Assembly (NCBI RefSeq): GCF_020382885.2
Contig: NC_058499.1
Location: 7,859,872 to 7,923,871, forward strand
Length of the DNA: 64,000 nucleotides
Direction: 5' to 3'
Source of the DNA: Scatophagus argus
Taxonomy: Eukaryota; Chordata; Actinopteri; Scatophagidae
Every line of letters starts with the position of its first letter. Within the stretch, counting starts at the first letter, position 1. Made by a program: the position numbers and the translations under genes. Shown here piece after piece: positions 23,103 through 35,764 of this stretch. Under the pieces are notes generated by a model, which made no database searches, was not told the origin of the DNA, and saw only the letters and a list, made by a program, of their open reading frames with translations.

Positions 23103-23453
23103 TGAAGTCCCATCCATTTTCTATACCGCTTATCCGTCAGGGTCGCGGGGGAGCTGGAGCCTATCCCAGCTGACTACGGGCAAAAGGCAGGGTATACCCT
23201 GGACTGGTCGCCAGTCAATCGCAGGGCCAACACACAAAGACAGACAACCACACACACACCTAGGGGCAATGTAGAGTAGCCAATTAACCTAATGTGCATG
23301 TGTTTGGTATTGTGGGAGGAAGCCGGAGTACCCGGAGAAAACCCACGCAGGCACAGGGAGAACATGCAAACTCCACATAGAAGGGCCCAGACCGGGATTC
23401 GAACCTCTTGCTATGAGGCGACAGTGCTAACCACTGCACCACCGTGCCGCCCA
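23103..23453 (-). repeat. tRNA-derived SINE
   Basis: Read on the minus strand it starts GGGCGGCACGGTGGTGCAG, contains an A-box-like segment (TGGTGCAGTGG) and a perfect polymerase III B box (GGTTCGAATCC), followed by the conserved body 'gtggagtttgcatgttctcc' ... 'gggataggctccagctcccc' and the tail 'gaaaatggatggga'. This is an abundant teleost SINE with a tRNA-like head. It is not a tRNA gene: the acceptor stem cannot close and the body continues for about 280 bases. Confidence 0.88.
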
Positions 23454-24133
23454 ATGCAAAGTCCCCCTTATATGAAAGCACTGATCACACTGGCATTTCA
23501 GTAGACAGAAAAGTCTGCCTGTACCTACTCATGGCACTGAAACAATCCACCAAAACTAAAGAAACTCTTAAACTGCAAGAGATTCTTTAATCTCCTCTTT
23601 AATGTTTTATGTGTGGACAACTTGTTGGTGGCTGTTACAGTACTTCTGTCATGAGATGCAGTCAGAGCTCACAAATCATTCCCACATGATGGTTGCGCAG
23701 GGTATTTTCTGATTCATACATCTGTAACTGGTTTCTCACATCTGGGTGAGCTTTCCCTTTTGTTTCTCTCTGCCTCTGCACTCTGCTCTCATGCAAATGG
23801 AAACTTGTGAGTGGCTTACTGATGGCCAAGTGCTGCCCCCTAACACCCACCAAGCTCTGCTCGTGAATATTTATAGATGTTTGCAACAAATCGGTTGTCA
23901 CAAAAGGAGACTGGCAGTGTCAAGGAAACATCATCTGCATCTAGTTGCCTGGCACCAACATGATAGCGATATAGACTGGGAAAAAATGATTCTAACAATT
24001 CAAATGTCCAAGTAAAATTTACATTCAGGTACACAAAGACACTGTGGCAAAATATGAATTCAGTTCTTCACACTTCACCATTCAGGGTTGTCAAAAGGTT
24101 TAAAACTGATGTTATCGGACACCCTCATTAGGT

Positions 24134-24215
24134 ATGCCTTTAACTGACGTCACTGAGAAATAGTTAATCCTAATCCCTCTCTCTTTGCATGGCTCTGAAT
24201 ATAACATTGTAGTCA
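24134..24215. repeat. Dispersed repeat, copy B
   Basis: Second copy of the segment at 19806-19890, same orientation, with several substitutions and a small insertion (extra CT unit). It lies in intergenic DNA while copy A is intronic. The family is unknown. Confidence 0.6.
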
Positions 24216-27200
24216 GGACCGACTTTAAGTGTTTCTCTTTTTGTTTGCAATCATTCTGCAGTCATTTTACATGGAGATTCGACTGGGACACCAGGAAGGA
24301 GCTGCACAGTACAGAAGGGACCTCCTGTGCTTCCAGATTTCTGGTCTATGTAGAGAAAGAGAAAGCTGAATATATGATATGTTATTAGACTGATGTCCAA
24401 AAATAAAAACAGCTCAAACATTGGCAGTTACTAATTGATTTACGAAATGCACTTTTAATATACCGACTGAAGTCAAATAGGTGACCTATTAAATGTGATT
24501 AATGGATTGGGTTAATGTATAATGGCTGAAGTATCCAGTGCTGAAGTTTTATCCCAATGTGTGCGTCCTTTGTTTCTAACACCAGCTAATTCAGCCTGAG
24601 AATTCTTTAAGTGTTTCTTTAATCTCAATCGAGCTTTTGGTATGAAATATAAAAGTTAAAAGACTTCCACTAAAAGCACCATAATTACATCAGTTGCATA
24701 GTCCCTCTTTGTGTCCCTATTCATCCTAGCACTGTACACACCATGTGCTATCTGTTTGTTTCTCTGGCTTCATTCTGGTTTGATGATGGTGTCTTCACAG
24801 AGAGTGTATTAGTGTATTAATGAGACATCAAAAGGAAGCAGAGGAAAGTATTACGTGTGATCAAAGACTGCTTCAAAAGCCTGATTTAGATTTGGTTTGG
24901 CATGTTACACCTCGAGCAGGCCTCAGGTCTTCAATCAGAGGAGCCACATGCAGGCAGCTGGATGCCGTAACCAGCTCCCTCTCTCTCACTTACTTGTCAT
25001 CACTCCAAAACAATTTGTGGGTGTAGCAGAAAGGAAACCTGAAAATAAAACATTAAACTGTGCTAAGCTGGCACGGTTCTAAAGCAGTTACAGCTTAGAT
25101 GACATTTTTACACCCACCGTCTTGTTAGATCTGTGACCACGCAAATTCTGACATAAATCTTCTCCCCACATATCCTTGTTGGAGTTTTATTTGTTGGCGT
25201 TCTTTCACATTAGCCTGCTGCTCAGTCAGAATTTTAAACCAGCATTTCACTAGCTGCCTGGGGCCAATGTGTTGATTTAAATCGCTATCATTGAATTTAT
25301 TGTCCCTACTGTTTTCACATTTCCACTATTACTTCTAGTAGACTTAAAAGGCTTTTTGGCCTTTATTTGAAGTTCTGAGCATGCTGAGCTGCATGGCTGT
25401 GTAAGTTGTACATAGCAAGTGTATCATGAATAGTGATTCATCTAAGCATCTGCACATCTTCTGAGTTTTGAAGTGTTTATTTACTAATTAGTGGTAAAGG
25501 TTGGTAACTGAGGAATTAAAAGAGATCCATTTGTTACTCTCACTGAAAGTTTGCGCTAAATAACATTATCACTTAAATATACAAAATATAGGTCCTCAGA
25601 TAACGCTACAGTTTAAAATCAGACAAGGTTCTCGTTAAAAGATAAAGAAAGTGCTTCAGCGTGCTTATAGAATAAACAGTTGCCTGAGAGGTGTTTGCAA
25701 TCAATCAAGAAGCCACAGCTGCTAACTCCACATGACCAAACATGGTCACGTATGAAAAAGTCCCTGACCAGGGCACAAATTCCACACAGTTTACAAGCCA
25801 CAGCACACTGCAGCGGTGACCTTTTTCTGCTTTACCGCCAAAATGTTTGTGTACTCTTTGTAGTTGAAAAGGAGTGTGTGTTGTTTTGTGGCCAACAACC
25901 GTCGACTGGTAAAGTGCAGATGTGTAAGCATCTTATCATCTTTACGCAGAGTTAAGAGGCTCTGCTGGATGCTCACACAGGCTTTTCAGCTGCCCTCTCA
26001 GTGCTCTGCAGCTCAGCTTTGTTTTAATAAGCCAAAGGACACAAGAAGTCCATTACTGATGAACAGGAATGCCTTTAAAAAAAAGAGGAAACTGTTGCTT
26101 GCTTGTGCGTGACGACAACAGCAAGCCTGAGTGATCATCGAAACCGGTATAAAACGCCTGGTGACACAAGAGGCTGAACTGATCAAAATCCACAACTAAG
26201 TTAAGGTTTCCTCCTCAACTGGGCACTCATTGGAAATAGATGCAGCTGTGTGCACTCCCAGCTCTGCATCCCATCAGATGAGATGGTGCACTCGGCCTCC
26301 TTTTAAGGAAGTACACAGGCAGTGTAAGTTGTAGTGTCCTAGCTTGGCAAAGTGCAAAGCCGTGGACAGTGAGCATGGTTTATTCTAGGAAATACCTGCT
26401 GCTACACAAAGTGGCAATCCAAGAATAACTTATTTCCATTATGATTTCCGTTCATCACCTTTCCATAATGCAGCTGGGAAAGAATGAGTGGAAGGTCGTG
26501 GGTTGCTGTGACTACGGCTGATTTCAAAATATTAGATGCTGCAAACAACTGGATGGTATTTGTTTAATCAATAAAATCTTGTCATTCTGAATCACTCCAG
26601 TTTTGATGTAGAGAACGTTACTTCTCCTTGAGTAATTTTTAATACAGTCACTGGCGGACTGATTGCAGATGGGCAACTCCATTAATGTCCCTACCCTTCC
26701 TTTAATTTGTTCATGTGGAAAACCATTTCCTCTCCCATTAAGAGAGTCCCACCTGTGCAGCCAGGAGCACAGACAGTCTCAAATCACAAGAGGCACGACG
26801 ACGTTAGCAGCTGAATCTCACCTGTATCTGATTCTCAAACTCTTTTTCATGACGACTTTTGAACTCAAGCGGTTTAAAAGGTCCACTGTGCTCACACGTA
26901 TGTTCACAAATCAGATCATATCTCACTCTTTCTTGTCACAGGCACCACTGGTGTTTGAATCAGGCAAATTTCATTTCATTCAGCTTTTTTTTCCTTAAAT
27001 TGTGAATGTAGGTCATCAAAACAATTTATTAAATACAAATCTGTGAAGTCTTGCTGTTGCTTATCAATAGCCTTTACACTTGCAACATTTTACTGTATAT
27101 ATGCAGCTTTTCATTCTCATGATGCAACATAATCCTGATTTCAGTAAACAACAGGGGGAGAGGATGTTCCCCAAACCCAAACACAATTCCAGTCTCCAGA

Positions 27201-28559
27201 GAGATGAGTCCATGGTCATAACCTCACACGCTCAAAACCACATGCGGTTGTATCCTTTATCTTCAATACCATCTAAGGAATAGAAGTCTGACTTGGCATG
27301 TCAACAACGGCAAACAGCTTTTTCACAGCCAGACGTCTGCTCAGTGTATGAGCGACAGAAACTAAAGTCAAATTACAGTATTCAGTATTGTGGTGGACAC
27401 GTTACGAGATGGAAAATGATGAATTTGGAAGTTTGAAGGCAATGATCTGCTGAAGCCTACAGCAACGGATGAGCATGTTTCAGCTTAAACTGAATTAACT
27501 GAATTTCTTTCAATAAAAACTCTTTAAGTGAGATTCATCAGAGGTATATGAATAAATCAACCGTATCTGTATTAATTCAGATAATCTCACCACTGAGGTG
27601 TCTGCATAATATGTAACATAATTTCTACCAACAGGTAAGTTATAGTCTTGAGATATCAGAGCATCTCTTCTTAATTTAAGCAGCGAACTGTAAGTCTTGT
27701 TAATGAGTCTTGTACATACCTTGTCATGACATCAAATGATGATGTATGGAAAAACAACTTCAGCGATCGTCAGTGCGGGTAATTCTCTGCTAATTATACC
27801 ATGTAAATCACTCTAAATGCTAAAAACCCAACAAACTCTTCTATCTGCCAGTTATAAGATAGAGTTAATGATCATCACACTTACCAGGCTGAGACACCAA
27901 AGTGACTTTACTTGCTGGAAATCAGCAGAGGCAGAGCAACCAGAAGTTTATATGCACAGCATGCATTGTACAGCCCCGCCTGCTGAAGCTGCAAATCTGT
28001 GAAATTCACACAGGACTGATGTGTGTTTCAACTGTAAGGCCACTGATTCCTCTAGTTTTTGCATGAATAATTTTGTATGGGATTAATTAGCTCTTGGTAA
28101 TATCAAAAAAAGATGATCTTATCTGATGCAGGTATGTTAGGACAGTAAAAGAGTCTGCATGGTATTACTGCTGCCAAATATCTGGGAATATGAATCATGT
28201 TGGTCATCGTGCCCATTTAAGAGTAATTCCATCCAATTAGAGTGTTTCTCCCTGGCTTAGCCACACTGGTTTGGACAAATTACAGAAATGGTTGAGAAAT
28301 GACCTGCCACTCCTCTGAATCTCTCAGACTCAGTTGTTTGTTGTTTCCATTGGACTAAAGCCAACCAGAATCCAAATTGCAGGCATAGCTTTACTCCCCA
28401 AACTGCATTGTTGTTTGTTTTCTAATTTGTTTCTGTTGCTTCATCACAAAATTTATATCTAACTTTATGCCAGTGTGGCCTCTGACACGCCTTCCTGTGG
28501 CAAAAAACCATCTGATTAAATGAATCTTAAAACTGAGACGGAACGCAGAAAAGGTTTAA

Positions 28560-30208
28560 AAACTAAAATTCCCTTTATTTCGTCATGCAAACTTTCATGT
28601 AAGGTGTGAACAGCAGGGAAGACATTAAATCATCGAATGTGAACTGGCAAAACATATCAGCATTTTCTGCTCTTTTGTATCTTCAAATGCATATCATCAA
28701 CTTATTTGTTTTGTTTTTTTTTTCACTGATGACCAAACAAACCAGTGTACAAAACAAAGCAGCGGCAGAGAAACACAACAAGTAAACTGGGACAACAGGA
28801 GACAGAAATAATACACAGTGCAATATGTGAAACAAGAGACACAACATACAGTACAATGAAGCAGCCTGTACCGCACACAGTAGTTACTTAAGTTGTAACA
28901 TAAGAGAGAGAGCGACACCTGTAACATTTTCACTCATGTTATTAACATTACACAAGCAACAGCAAATTGCACATGTATGATAATAATTTAGAATTGAAAA
29001 TGAAAATCATAATACTACTCGTATTTCACAAAGGAACTTGTTCATGTCTATCCAAAAGTAACAACATCTACCATTCACAGTTATTGTATTTAATTAAGAA
29101 AGGGATAAATGAAAAAAATATGCAAAATATCCCCCAAAACGTGCAAAGCAAAACCCACTTATCATACCAAATATCCACGGTGGTTGGCCACAGTGATTAA
29201 ACTCAATCTATTCTGTGTTAGAGTTAATGTACTGTATAAACCTCAAAGAAAAACAACTTCAGCTCTTTAAGACTAGAATAGTAACTCATTAGTGTGGGAC
29301 AGTTGAGGATTTCAGTGGTTCTGCATATTTACAGCATTTCTGCTGCTCCCAAATATCCCCATTCTTGGAATGAACAGCCTGGCTAATGATTTCTGTGAGG
29401 TAAGATTTGTTAACAGAGTGCTTTTATTCATCTTCACCGCAGGATCTGTCTAAAACTCTACTTAAAACAACTCCTGAAAAACTGGGAGGAATTGAGAACA
29501 ATGTTATTATTGAAGGCACAAGTTTAAATGCAATGGGATTAGAGCTGCAACAACGAATCAATCAACCGATTAGCTGATTACATTTGCTGTAATCTAAAGA
29601 TGTCACTTTGGACTCTGGGAAACTATGATGAGCTTTTCTCACACTTTTTTTTTTAAATGAAATGATAATTGTTGTTAATTGTAGCCCTAAAGGGAATAAT
29701 TTATCAATGTAACAGAAAAGCATCTTTGATGAAGAAGTTTTTCTTCTTTCAGAATCTGACATACTTCAAGATTTTCCAGTCTCACCACATTACTATTAAT
29801 CTGAAAGGAAGAGTCAATGAGTAAATAAAATAAATAACCACTTTAGGGTCACCATACAGGCAGAAGTAGGGACAAGTAGCTTAAAAATGACAAACAAACC
29901 AAACACTTCCTCAGTGCTTACAGATTACACAACTCAGCACAGTGCTGAACATTTACAAAACATCTCTGACGTTCCTTCAGCTCCTATCAGACCAGTCTGG
30001 CATGAGACACATTAATTTTGTACCCAAGTCAGTCCGCTATCATACAGCAACTTCACTTTAAGATCAGCACCAATCTATTAAATCGTATTAACAACAATAT
30101 CTTCTTGTCTTATGTCTGAGTAACTTGAGTTTTCACTGTACCTCATTAAAGTGCACATAAGCATCAAGAACAGAACTATGGTTAAGGCTTACAGCCAGTT
30201 TAGTGCAT
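28560..30208 (-). other. Probable bpgm 3' UTR
   Basis: The stretch after the bpgm stop has no other gene on this strand. A minus-strand AATAAA (plus-strand 'ctttatttcg', near 28575-28581) is a candidate polyadenylation signal; other A-rich signals in between could also be used. It includes a miniature repeat at 29533-29690. Confidence 0.35.
29533..29690. repeat. Miniature inverted-repeat element (TTAGAGCTGCAAC family)
   Basis: The left end 'attagagctgcaacaacga' and right end 'gttaattgtagccctaa' are imperfect inverted repeats, and the inside carries 'cgattagctgatta' and 'ctgggaaactatgatgagct', typical of a common teleost miniature DNA transposon. A probable fragment lies near 60040-60105 ('gattaacagattaata ... 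agtcgcagccc'). Confidence 0.6.
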
Positions 30209-31504
30209 TCAAGTTGATGGTTTGGCTTTTCCCTGGTCCTCCACCTTTTTAATTGCCGCCTGAATCTTCGCTTGGTCTCCCAGGAGCTGTCGCGGTTTCA
30301 CAGGCTTGAGGTTTTCATCCAGCTCTAGCAGCACAGGTATCCCTGTAGGTAAAGTCACGCTGACAATATCCTCATCCGATATACCTGTTTAATAAAAAAT
30401 ACTATTAGGATCACAGCAAAAAAGCTGGTCACAGCCAGGCTTGCAAGTAATTTGCAGTGTTTGATTTTGAATTACTAGAGTATTGACAAATACTGTCATA
30501 AAATCCTGTTATTTTATTGACAAATGTATGACATTAACACAGTTCCAGCCTACAGGCAGATCCTGTGCTATATATTATTATGTAACAGCCCATGTATGTT
30601 ACATTACTGGCTGTCCTGTGGCACAGGAAGCCTGCAAAGCTTGTGAGGGTGATAAAAGGTCAGAGTGGCCCTCATAGCCACAGCCAAATGTAACATAAAC
30701 TCAGTGGCCTTTTTGCATAAGTTCAACCTTCCATTTCTGGAACTACGATATGTCCGTCTTAATTCAATGACTGCTGGCTAGCGACAGCAGCCTGCACAGA
30801 CGAGAAGCTGCTGCAGAGCTGAACTGAATGCAGTCCCCTGCACAAAGACACAAAAGCTGAGAGAGCACTGTTTATAATAGCCTGGGTCAGTTCAGTAGCA
30901 TACCTTCCAGGTGTTTCAGCAGAGCCCTGCAGCTGTTTCCATGAGCAGAAATGAGCACATTCCTGCCTTTCCTTATCTCCGGAACAATGACGCCATCCCA
31001 GTATGGTAGCAGCCTGTCCAACACTTCCTTCAGGCTCTCGGCTCGGGGGAGGCTTTCCTTTGGCACGTCACAAGTGGTGTACCTGCGGTCACTGTAGATT
31101 TCCAGAAAGTAAGGGTGGGATTCATCAATCAGAGGTGGTGTGATGTCATAGCTCCTTCTCCACAACTTCACCTTTTCCTCTCCATGTAGTTCAGCCATCT
31201 CTGCTCGGTTCAGGCCAATCAGGGAACCATAGTGGCGCTCGTTCAGTCTCCATGACTTGACCACGGGGACCCACTCTTGACCCATAGCCTCCAGCACCAG
31301 CCATGCTGTCTGGATGGAGCGGCTGAGTATGGAGGTGAATACTAAGTCGAACTTGTAGCCCTGCTCCTTCAGGAGCCTGCCACAGTCCTGAGCCTCCTTC
31401 ACCCCATTTTCACTCAGCTTCTGGTCAACCCAGCTGCAGAAACGGTTCTCTTTGTTCCAGGCTCCCTCACCATGCCTCAACAAAAAGAGTTTGAACTTGG
31501 ACAT
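30209..31504 (-). CDS. bpgm: Bisphosphoglycerate mutase
   Basis: Two coding exons, 30904-31504 and 30209-30384, joined in phase 1 at LEG|ISDED; 258 aa (human 259). The enzyme makes and breaks 2,3-bisphosphoglycerate, which tunes haemoglobin oxygen affinity in red cells. [10 protein letters not shown] contains catalytic His11 and Gly14; Gly at 14 is typical of the BPGM branch, whereas glycolytic PGAM has Ser. Glu89-Arg90 (LNERHYGS) and His188 (ISAHGN) complete the active site. The tail [11 protein letters not shown] is BPGM-like. The ATG at 31504 is preceded by a 5' UTR acceptor at 31526-31527. A non-coding first exon probably ends at 32049. It lies beside cald1 on the same strand, as in human. 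Confidence 0.96.
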
Positions 31505-32048
31505 CCGAAGCACCGGTCACAGAAACCTGCACATATTCAACAGGAAGGAAGAAAAAGTTAGGCCAGTTAGTGAATCAGAAGTGAGAATATTACACAAATT
31601 CAAACAGAATACCACTAAGATCCAGCTTACAACGTAAAGCCTCACTTAGACACAGGACTGTGTATGTGATCCGAGTTCAGCAGCAGGTACTTCTTGGAGG
31701 CAGTGCCAGCAAAAGGTTAGAGGTTGTCTTAATAAAGTGACAGGCTGATAGCTACAGAGGCGGATAGCCTTATTAACTAGCCTTATTCAGAAGCAGGATA
31801 CAAAACAGTGATAGATAACGTAAGCTAACTACAGTATGCAAATATATCTTTGGATGCAGGTGAAAAGGTTTTTAGCAAAAGTCTTAGAGGATGGATGGCA
31901 TGTTGCTATGTAAATAACCATTAGTACAGCTTGTATTATGGCCGCTCAGCCTGAGGCAAACAAAGGACCAACGTAGAAAAAACAGAACTATAGGCATGTG
32001 ACAACTTCGCTCCAAAATGATTATAAATTTTTGGAAATGTCGTCTTAC

Positions 32049-32340
32049 CCTGTGTGGGTTTTAAATCCGGCTTAAATTTAGCTAGTACAGTCGCGGGTGT
32101 GGACTAGCAGGCCATGTACAGAAGCGTTCCCGTTCAACGTTGATGGTTGGCATTCCGTTCCTCCAATCAGAATGGCGGATATCACATGTGGGCGGTGCCT
32201 CTGTTGAACGTTGTGCCCATATTAGGAGTAATTGTGACGGCAAGGCACGTTCGCAGCGGAGGGGGAAAGAGGGGAGTAACCGTAACTCCTCAATCATGGA
32301 TGTTTTGCAGAGGTACCGTCTGCTCGCTAGCTTTAACTGT
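32049..32340 (-). promoter_or_regulatory. bpgm first exon and promoter region
   Basis: On the minus strand a clean donor (CACAGG|gtaaga, boundary 32049) ends a non-coding exon. The sequence beyond it, up to about 32340, is more GC- and CpG-rich than its surroundings. The opposite strand has an ATG at 32297 followed by a short frame and a donor-like 'aggtaccg', but this is too weak to call a divergent gene. Confidence 0.45.
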
Positions 32341-32349
32341 TGATGTTTT

Positions 32350-33580
32350 GTTGTGTGGGATGTGTTGCTTACAGTTTTGGAAGGATTTATGGTGTTTGTT
32401 AGGGAAGGACTGCAGTTTAAGACCACTTTATTTGCGGGAAGGCACAGTTTAGTAAGCTTTATGCCCGCATTAGATGATGAAAGCGTGTGGGAAAACAGTG
32501 CGGAGAGTGTACTGTATGTTTGACCAATTCAAACCCAGTTTAGTGTTTTAGGTTCTGAATAACAAAACTGATTGTTTAACCACCGGTTTGGTAAATGTAA
32601 CCACACTGTTGTTTATCCCAATAGAATGTACCTTAAAGCTGCTTCAGGGAAAAGTTGATTTTTGCATGTTTAATTGTAGTCGGGTTTCATTACTTAAACC
32701 TGTAACGCTAAGCTAGCTGCTGCGTGTTTTCACATACACGCACGGACACAGTTTACTTTGGCACTTAAAAGTAGAGCCCGAAAAAAGTAGTAGCCTGTCG
32801 CAGAACATTTTTCCATGATAATCTTACTTTAAAAGTAAATATCTGAAGATATAAACACCATCAGAGTATCATGTGATGATTCAAGTTATTATAAAGTGCT
32901 ATAAGGAGTAACTCGGCACAGAAGACCATTCTGCTCCAAGCAATTCCATTCACATTTTATTTGATACACAATTCATAACATTGCCCATGAAAAAACTGAC
33001 CCCCAACATTAGCTGCTCCTGGAATGTGTATTCATTCTCTTTATCAGTCAAATATATCATCAAATGCACAAGAATACACAGAAATGTTGTTCTCTATTTT
33101 TTAGGTTGTCATCTCAGTCCATAATTGAAAAGATGCTTTTGTCCGCAGTATTGTCAAGTATAAATTCAGATTATTAATTGTAAAAAAATATGCCAATCTG
33201 CATTTTCTCTGTTTCTTGTCTGTTTATTCTCGTACCTAACAGAGGTCAAAAGGCAAGTCAGTAACGTCACTGCAGGTGGCCCAGAGAGCCAATAGTGTTT
33301 CTGCATATGACTTCACATGGGTGCTAAAAGCTACAAAAGCAGTATAGTGCTCTGATAAATTAAATACATGTGCTTTTCATAATACACCCTACATTATGTA
33401 AAAACTATGTATGATATAATTTGTCATTGGGTTACACATGTTCTCTACTGTCATTTACACAAACACTTGAAACATGAACTGTACCAGAGACTACTTTTTT
33501 AAACTGGTTTTCATGTTCATTTCCATTATAAAGGAACTTGCTCCACCTGTTTTAAAGCACCTTCACAAAGAAGTTCACCA
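32350..33580. other. Spacer between bpgm promoter and troponin I copy 1
   Basis: No gene seen. Minus-strand AATAAA-type motifs near 33221 and 32953 are candidate polyadenylation sites for troponin I copy 1. Confidence 0.4.
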
Positions 33581-33586
33581 CAATAT

Positions 33587-35764
33587 CTACTGCCCGGCAT
33601 CAAACAGCTTCTTTCTGCCCTCCATACCAGACATGGCGTCCACGTTCTTACGCCAGTCAGTCACTTCCTCCTTCTGTTGGATGAAAAGATGATTTTGAAT
33701 CAGCTCATTCTGATTAAAAAAAGATGTACTTCCAGTCATTTGTCCCCCACAAATAGGCTTATAATGTTGGGGTTACAGGAATACATGATCAGTAATATTG
33801 AGAGCAGAGGGACATTTCTGCCTCAGTTGTTGTACAACTGAATTCTTATTTCCTCTGAATTTCTGAAAAAATAAAACACTTATCATGTTGTGTCAGTCTG
33901 CTTCCTAGTTCCTTTAAATGCAATTTTTCACTTCAGGTTTTACATCTGGGTTTCACTTTAGGCATCCCGTGAAGCTGTTAACCCTTTTATCTTTCGAAAC
34001 CACCATTACTGAGTGGACTATTGTCAGTGAATAAAGTGAATTGAAGTGCGATAAACTGAAGTTAAAGTCAGCAGCCCTTACCTTCTCCTCCTCCTTCTTC
34101 ACAGTCTTGAGGTTGGCCTTGAAGTCCACAGACTCTTTGACCTTAGCCCCCAGCAGAGCTCCCAGCATGGCGTCAGCAGACACCCTCACCCTCCTCAGGT
34201 TCGGTCTCTTCATCTTGCCCTTCAACTCAAAGATCTTCTGTGACAGGTCCTGTATCTTTTTCCATTACAAATGATAAACACACTCTCAACGTTTCCTTAA
34301 AATGTTCAGTTCTCAATGAGTATTGCTTGCAGGTAGTGTGCTTTAAATTTGCAAGATGCTTGATTTTTTTCTGAAACATAAATGTTACCTACCTCCCTTT
34401 CATTTTTCATCACTTTAGCATTAATATCATACCGTTCTTCATCGACCACGTCAATTTTCTGGTGGAGCTCTTTGCAAAGATTCTGTGCATAGAAACCTTT
34501 AGTGTGTTAGACTTGTTTAAGTACCAAATGCTGGAATTTGTTTCAATCTATCTCTTTTCTGTAAGTGTGGAAATACTGATAGTACTGATACTGATAGTGA
34601 GGAACAATACACAGAGAACCTGCCAACATGTGTATGGGCATTCATTTATTTATAAAGTATGCCATCATATATAATTTTTATACAAGCAGTAACAGGCAGA
34701 TTGATCCAATTGATTTCACTGCAGGTGTTTTCTAATGGTCCCCTTAAAACCTTTGGCATAAAGGTGTTGCTGTTAAGGTTAAAATATAATTTTCTGTACT
34801 TTTAGCACTGCAAACTTAATTACATTCACCTCATTTGTATTTGGATGGTAACAGAAGGTATCTCAGTTACAGATACCTCAAAACCTCTTTCAATTAAACC
34901 AAATACCAGTAGGGGTAGGTGGGGAAAATTGATTTAGGTTAAGTGACCCTATTAAAGTTTTTAGACAGTCATGTAATGTTTCTTCAGAGCCAACAATAAA
35001 AGAAAATGTGTGTTAAAATGCTTCAGTGATGTATGTACCTGTAGATCCTGCAAAGACATGCCTGACATTTGTAGTGCTGGGACTCTGTCAGAGAGGGTTC
35101 TCTCTCGTTCATCTTTTCTGACTTGCTTCTCATTTTCCAACATAGTCATGGCCTTCTTTAGCAATTTGGTCTGGCACACATACAAAATGACACCTCAGTC
35201 AGCCAGAAAATGTATGGCGTGAATGCCTTAATAGGTATTTCACGGCATCACTATCCAATACGCAGCTGCGTATTAAATACCTTCAAGAAGAGTCTGCGAG
35301 ATGCAGAGATCTTTGGCTTTGGTTTCTGGAATGAAAAAAAAAATGGTGATATAGAGTCAGATTTCTGGAAAAACATTTTAAATGAATTCAAAAAACAATC
35401 CTTTGTATTTTATTTTATGCGTTTAGTCAATCGATTTCATGTATATTCAAAGTACTTATGTATGTTTGTGGGTTTGGAGTGCAGAATACAAAGGCTAATC
35501 CTTGTAATTCAACTTAACTACAGATTTTAGTACCACAATTCATGCAGTATCTCAGTAACTTATATTTTACATAAGAGATCTGTTCTGTTTTTGGCAGATG
35601 ATTCAACTCACCGGAGGCCTGTCCGGTGAGGAAGGCGGTGTCCATAATTCAAGAAGACAACAAGGAAAGATGCAATTTGTTATGTTTTTGGAATTCCAGA
35701 TGAAAAAATGTGAGTTATGGTGTGATGAACGTTAATGGTACATGGTCACTTACGCTTCAGACAT
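33587..35764 (-). CDS. Troponin I, tandem copy 1
   Basis: Coding exons 35754-35764, 35612-35618 (7-nt micro-exon), 35281-35325, 35039-35170, 34393-34482, 34082-34255 and 33587-33673; 181 aa. Troponin I is the inhibitory subunit of the troponin complex in striated muscle; it holds tropomyosin-actin off until Ca2+-troponin C captures its switch segment. Visible in order: N-terminus [17 protein letters not shown]; troponin C/T-binding helices ending [10 protein letters not shown]; inhibitory core [12 protein letters not shown]; switch [15 protein letters not shown]-terminal actin-binding tail [18 protein letters not shown]. Length matches slow/fast skeletal isoforms with no cardiac-type N-terminal extension. 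A 5' UTR exon ends at 36574. Exon 6 (34082-34255) has two usable acceptors six bases apart. Sequence looks nearest to slow (TNNI1)-like or the non-amniote TNNI4/5 classes; the exact paralogue is unsettled. Confidence 0.93.

Larger units (their letters stand above)
21161..28550. other. Intergenic region between cald1 and bpgm
   Basis: No exon with good splice signals and recognisable protein similarity was found on either strand. It holds one SINE (23103-23453), a dispersed repeat copy (24134-24215) and AT-rich unique sequence. Distal cald1 promoters or enhancers could be here but nothing in the sequence proves it. Confidence 0.5.

Noticed and set aside
23390-23453. tRNA-like sequence with a perfect B box
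   Set aside because: It is the head of a SINE; the fold does not close into a cloverleaf and the body runs on for about 280 bases.
32297-32343. Short plus-strand ATG frame divergent from bpgm
   Set aside because: Only about 15 codons with a donor-like site after it; nothing recognisable follows.
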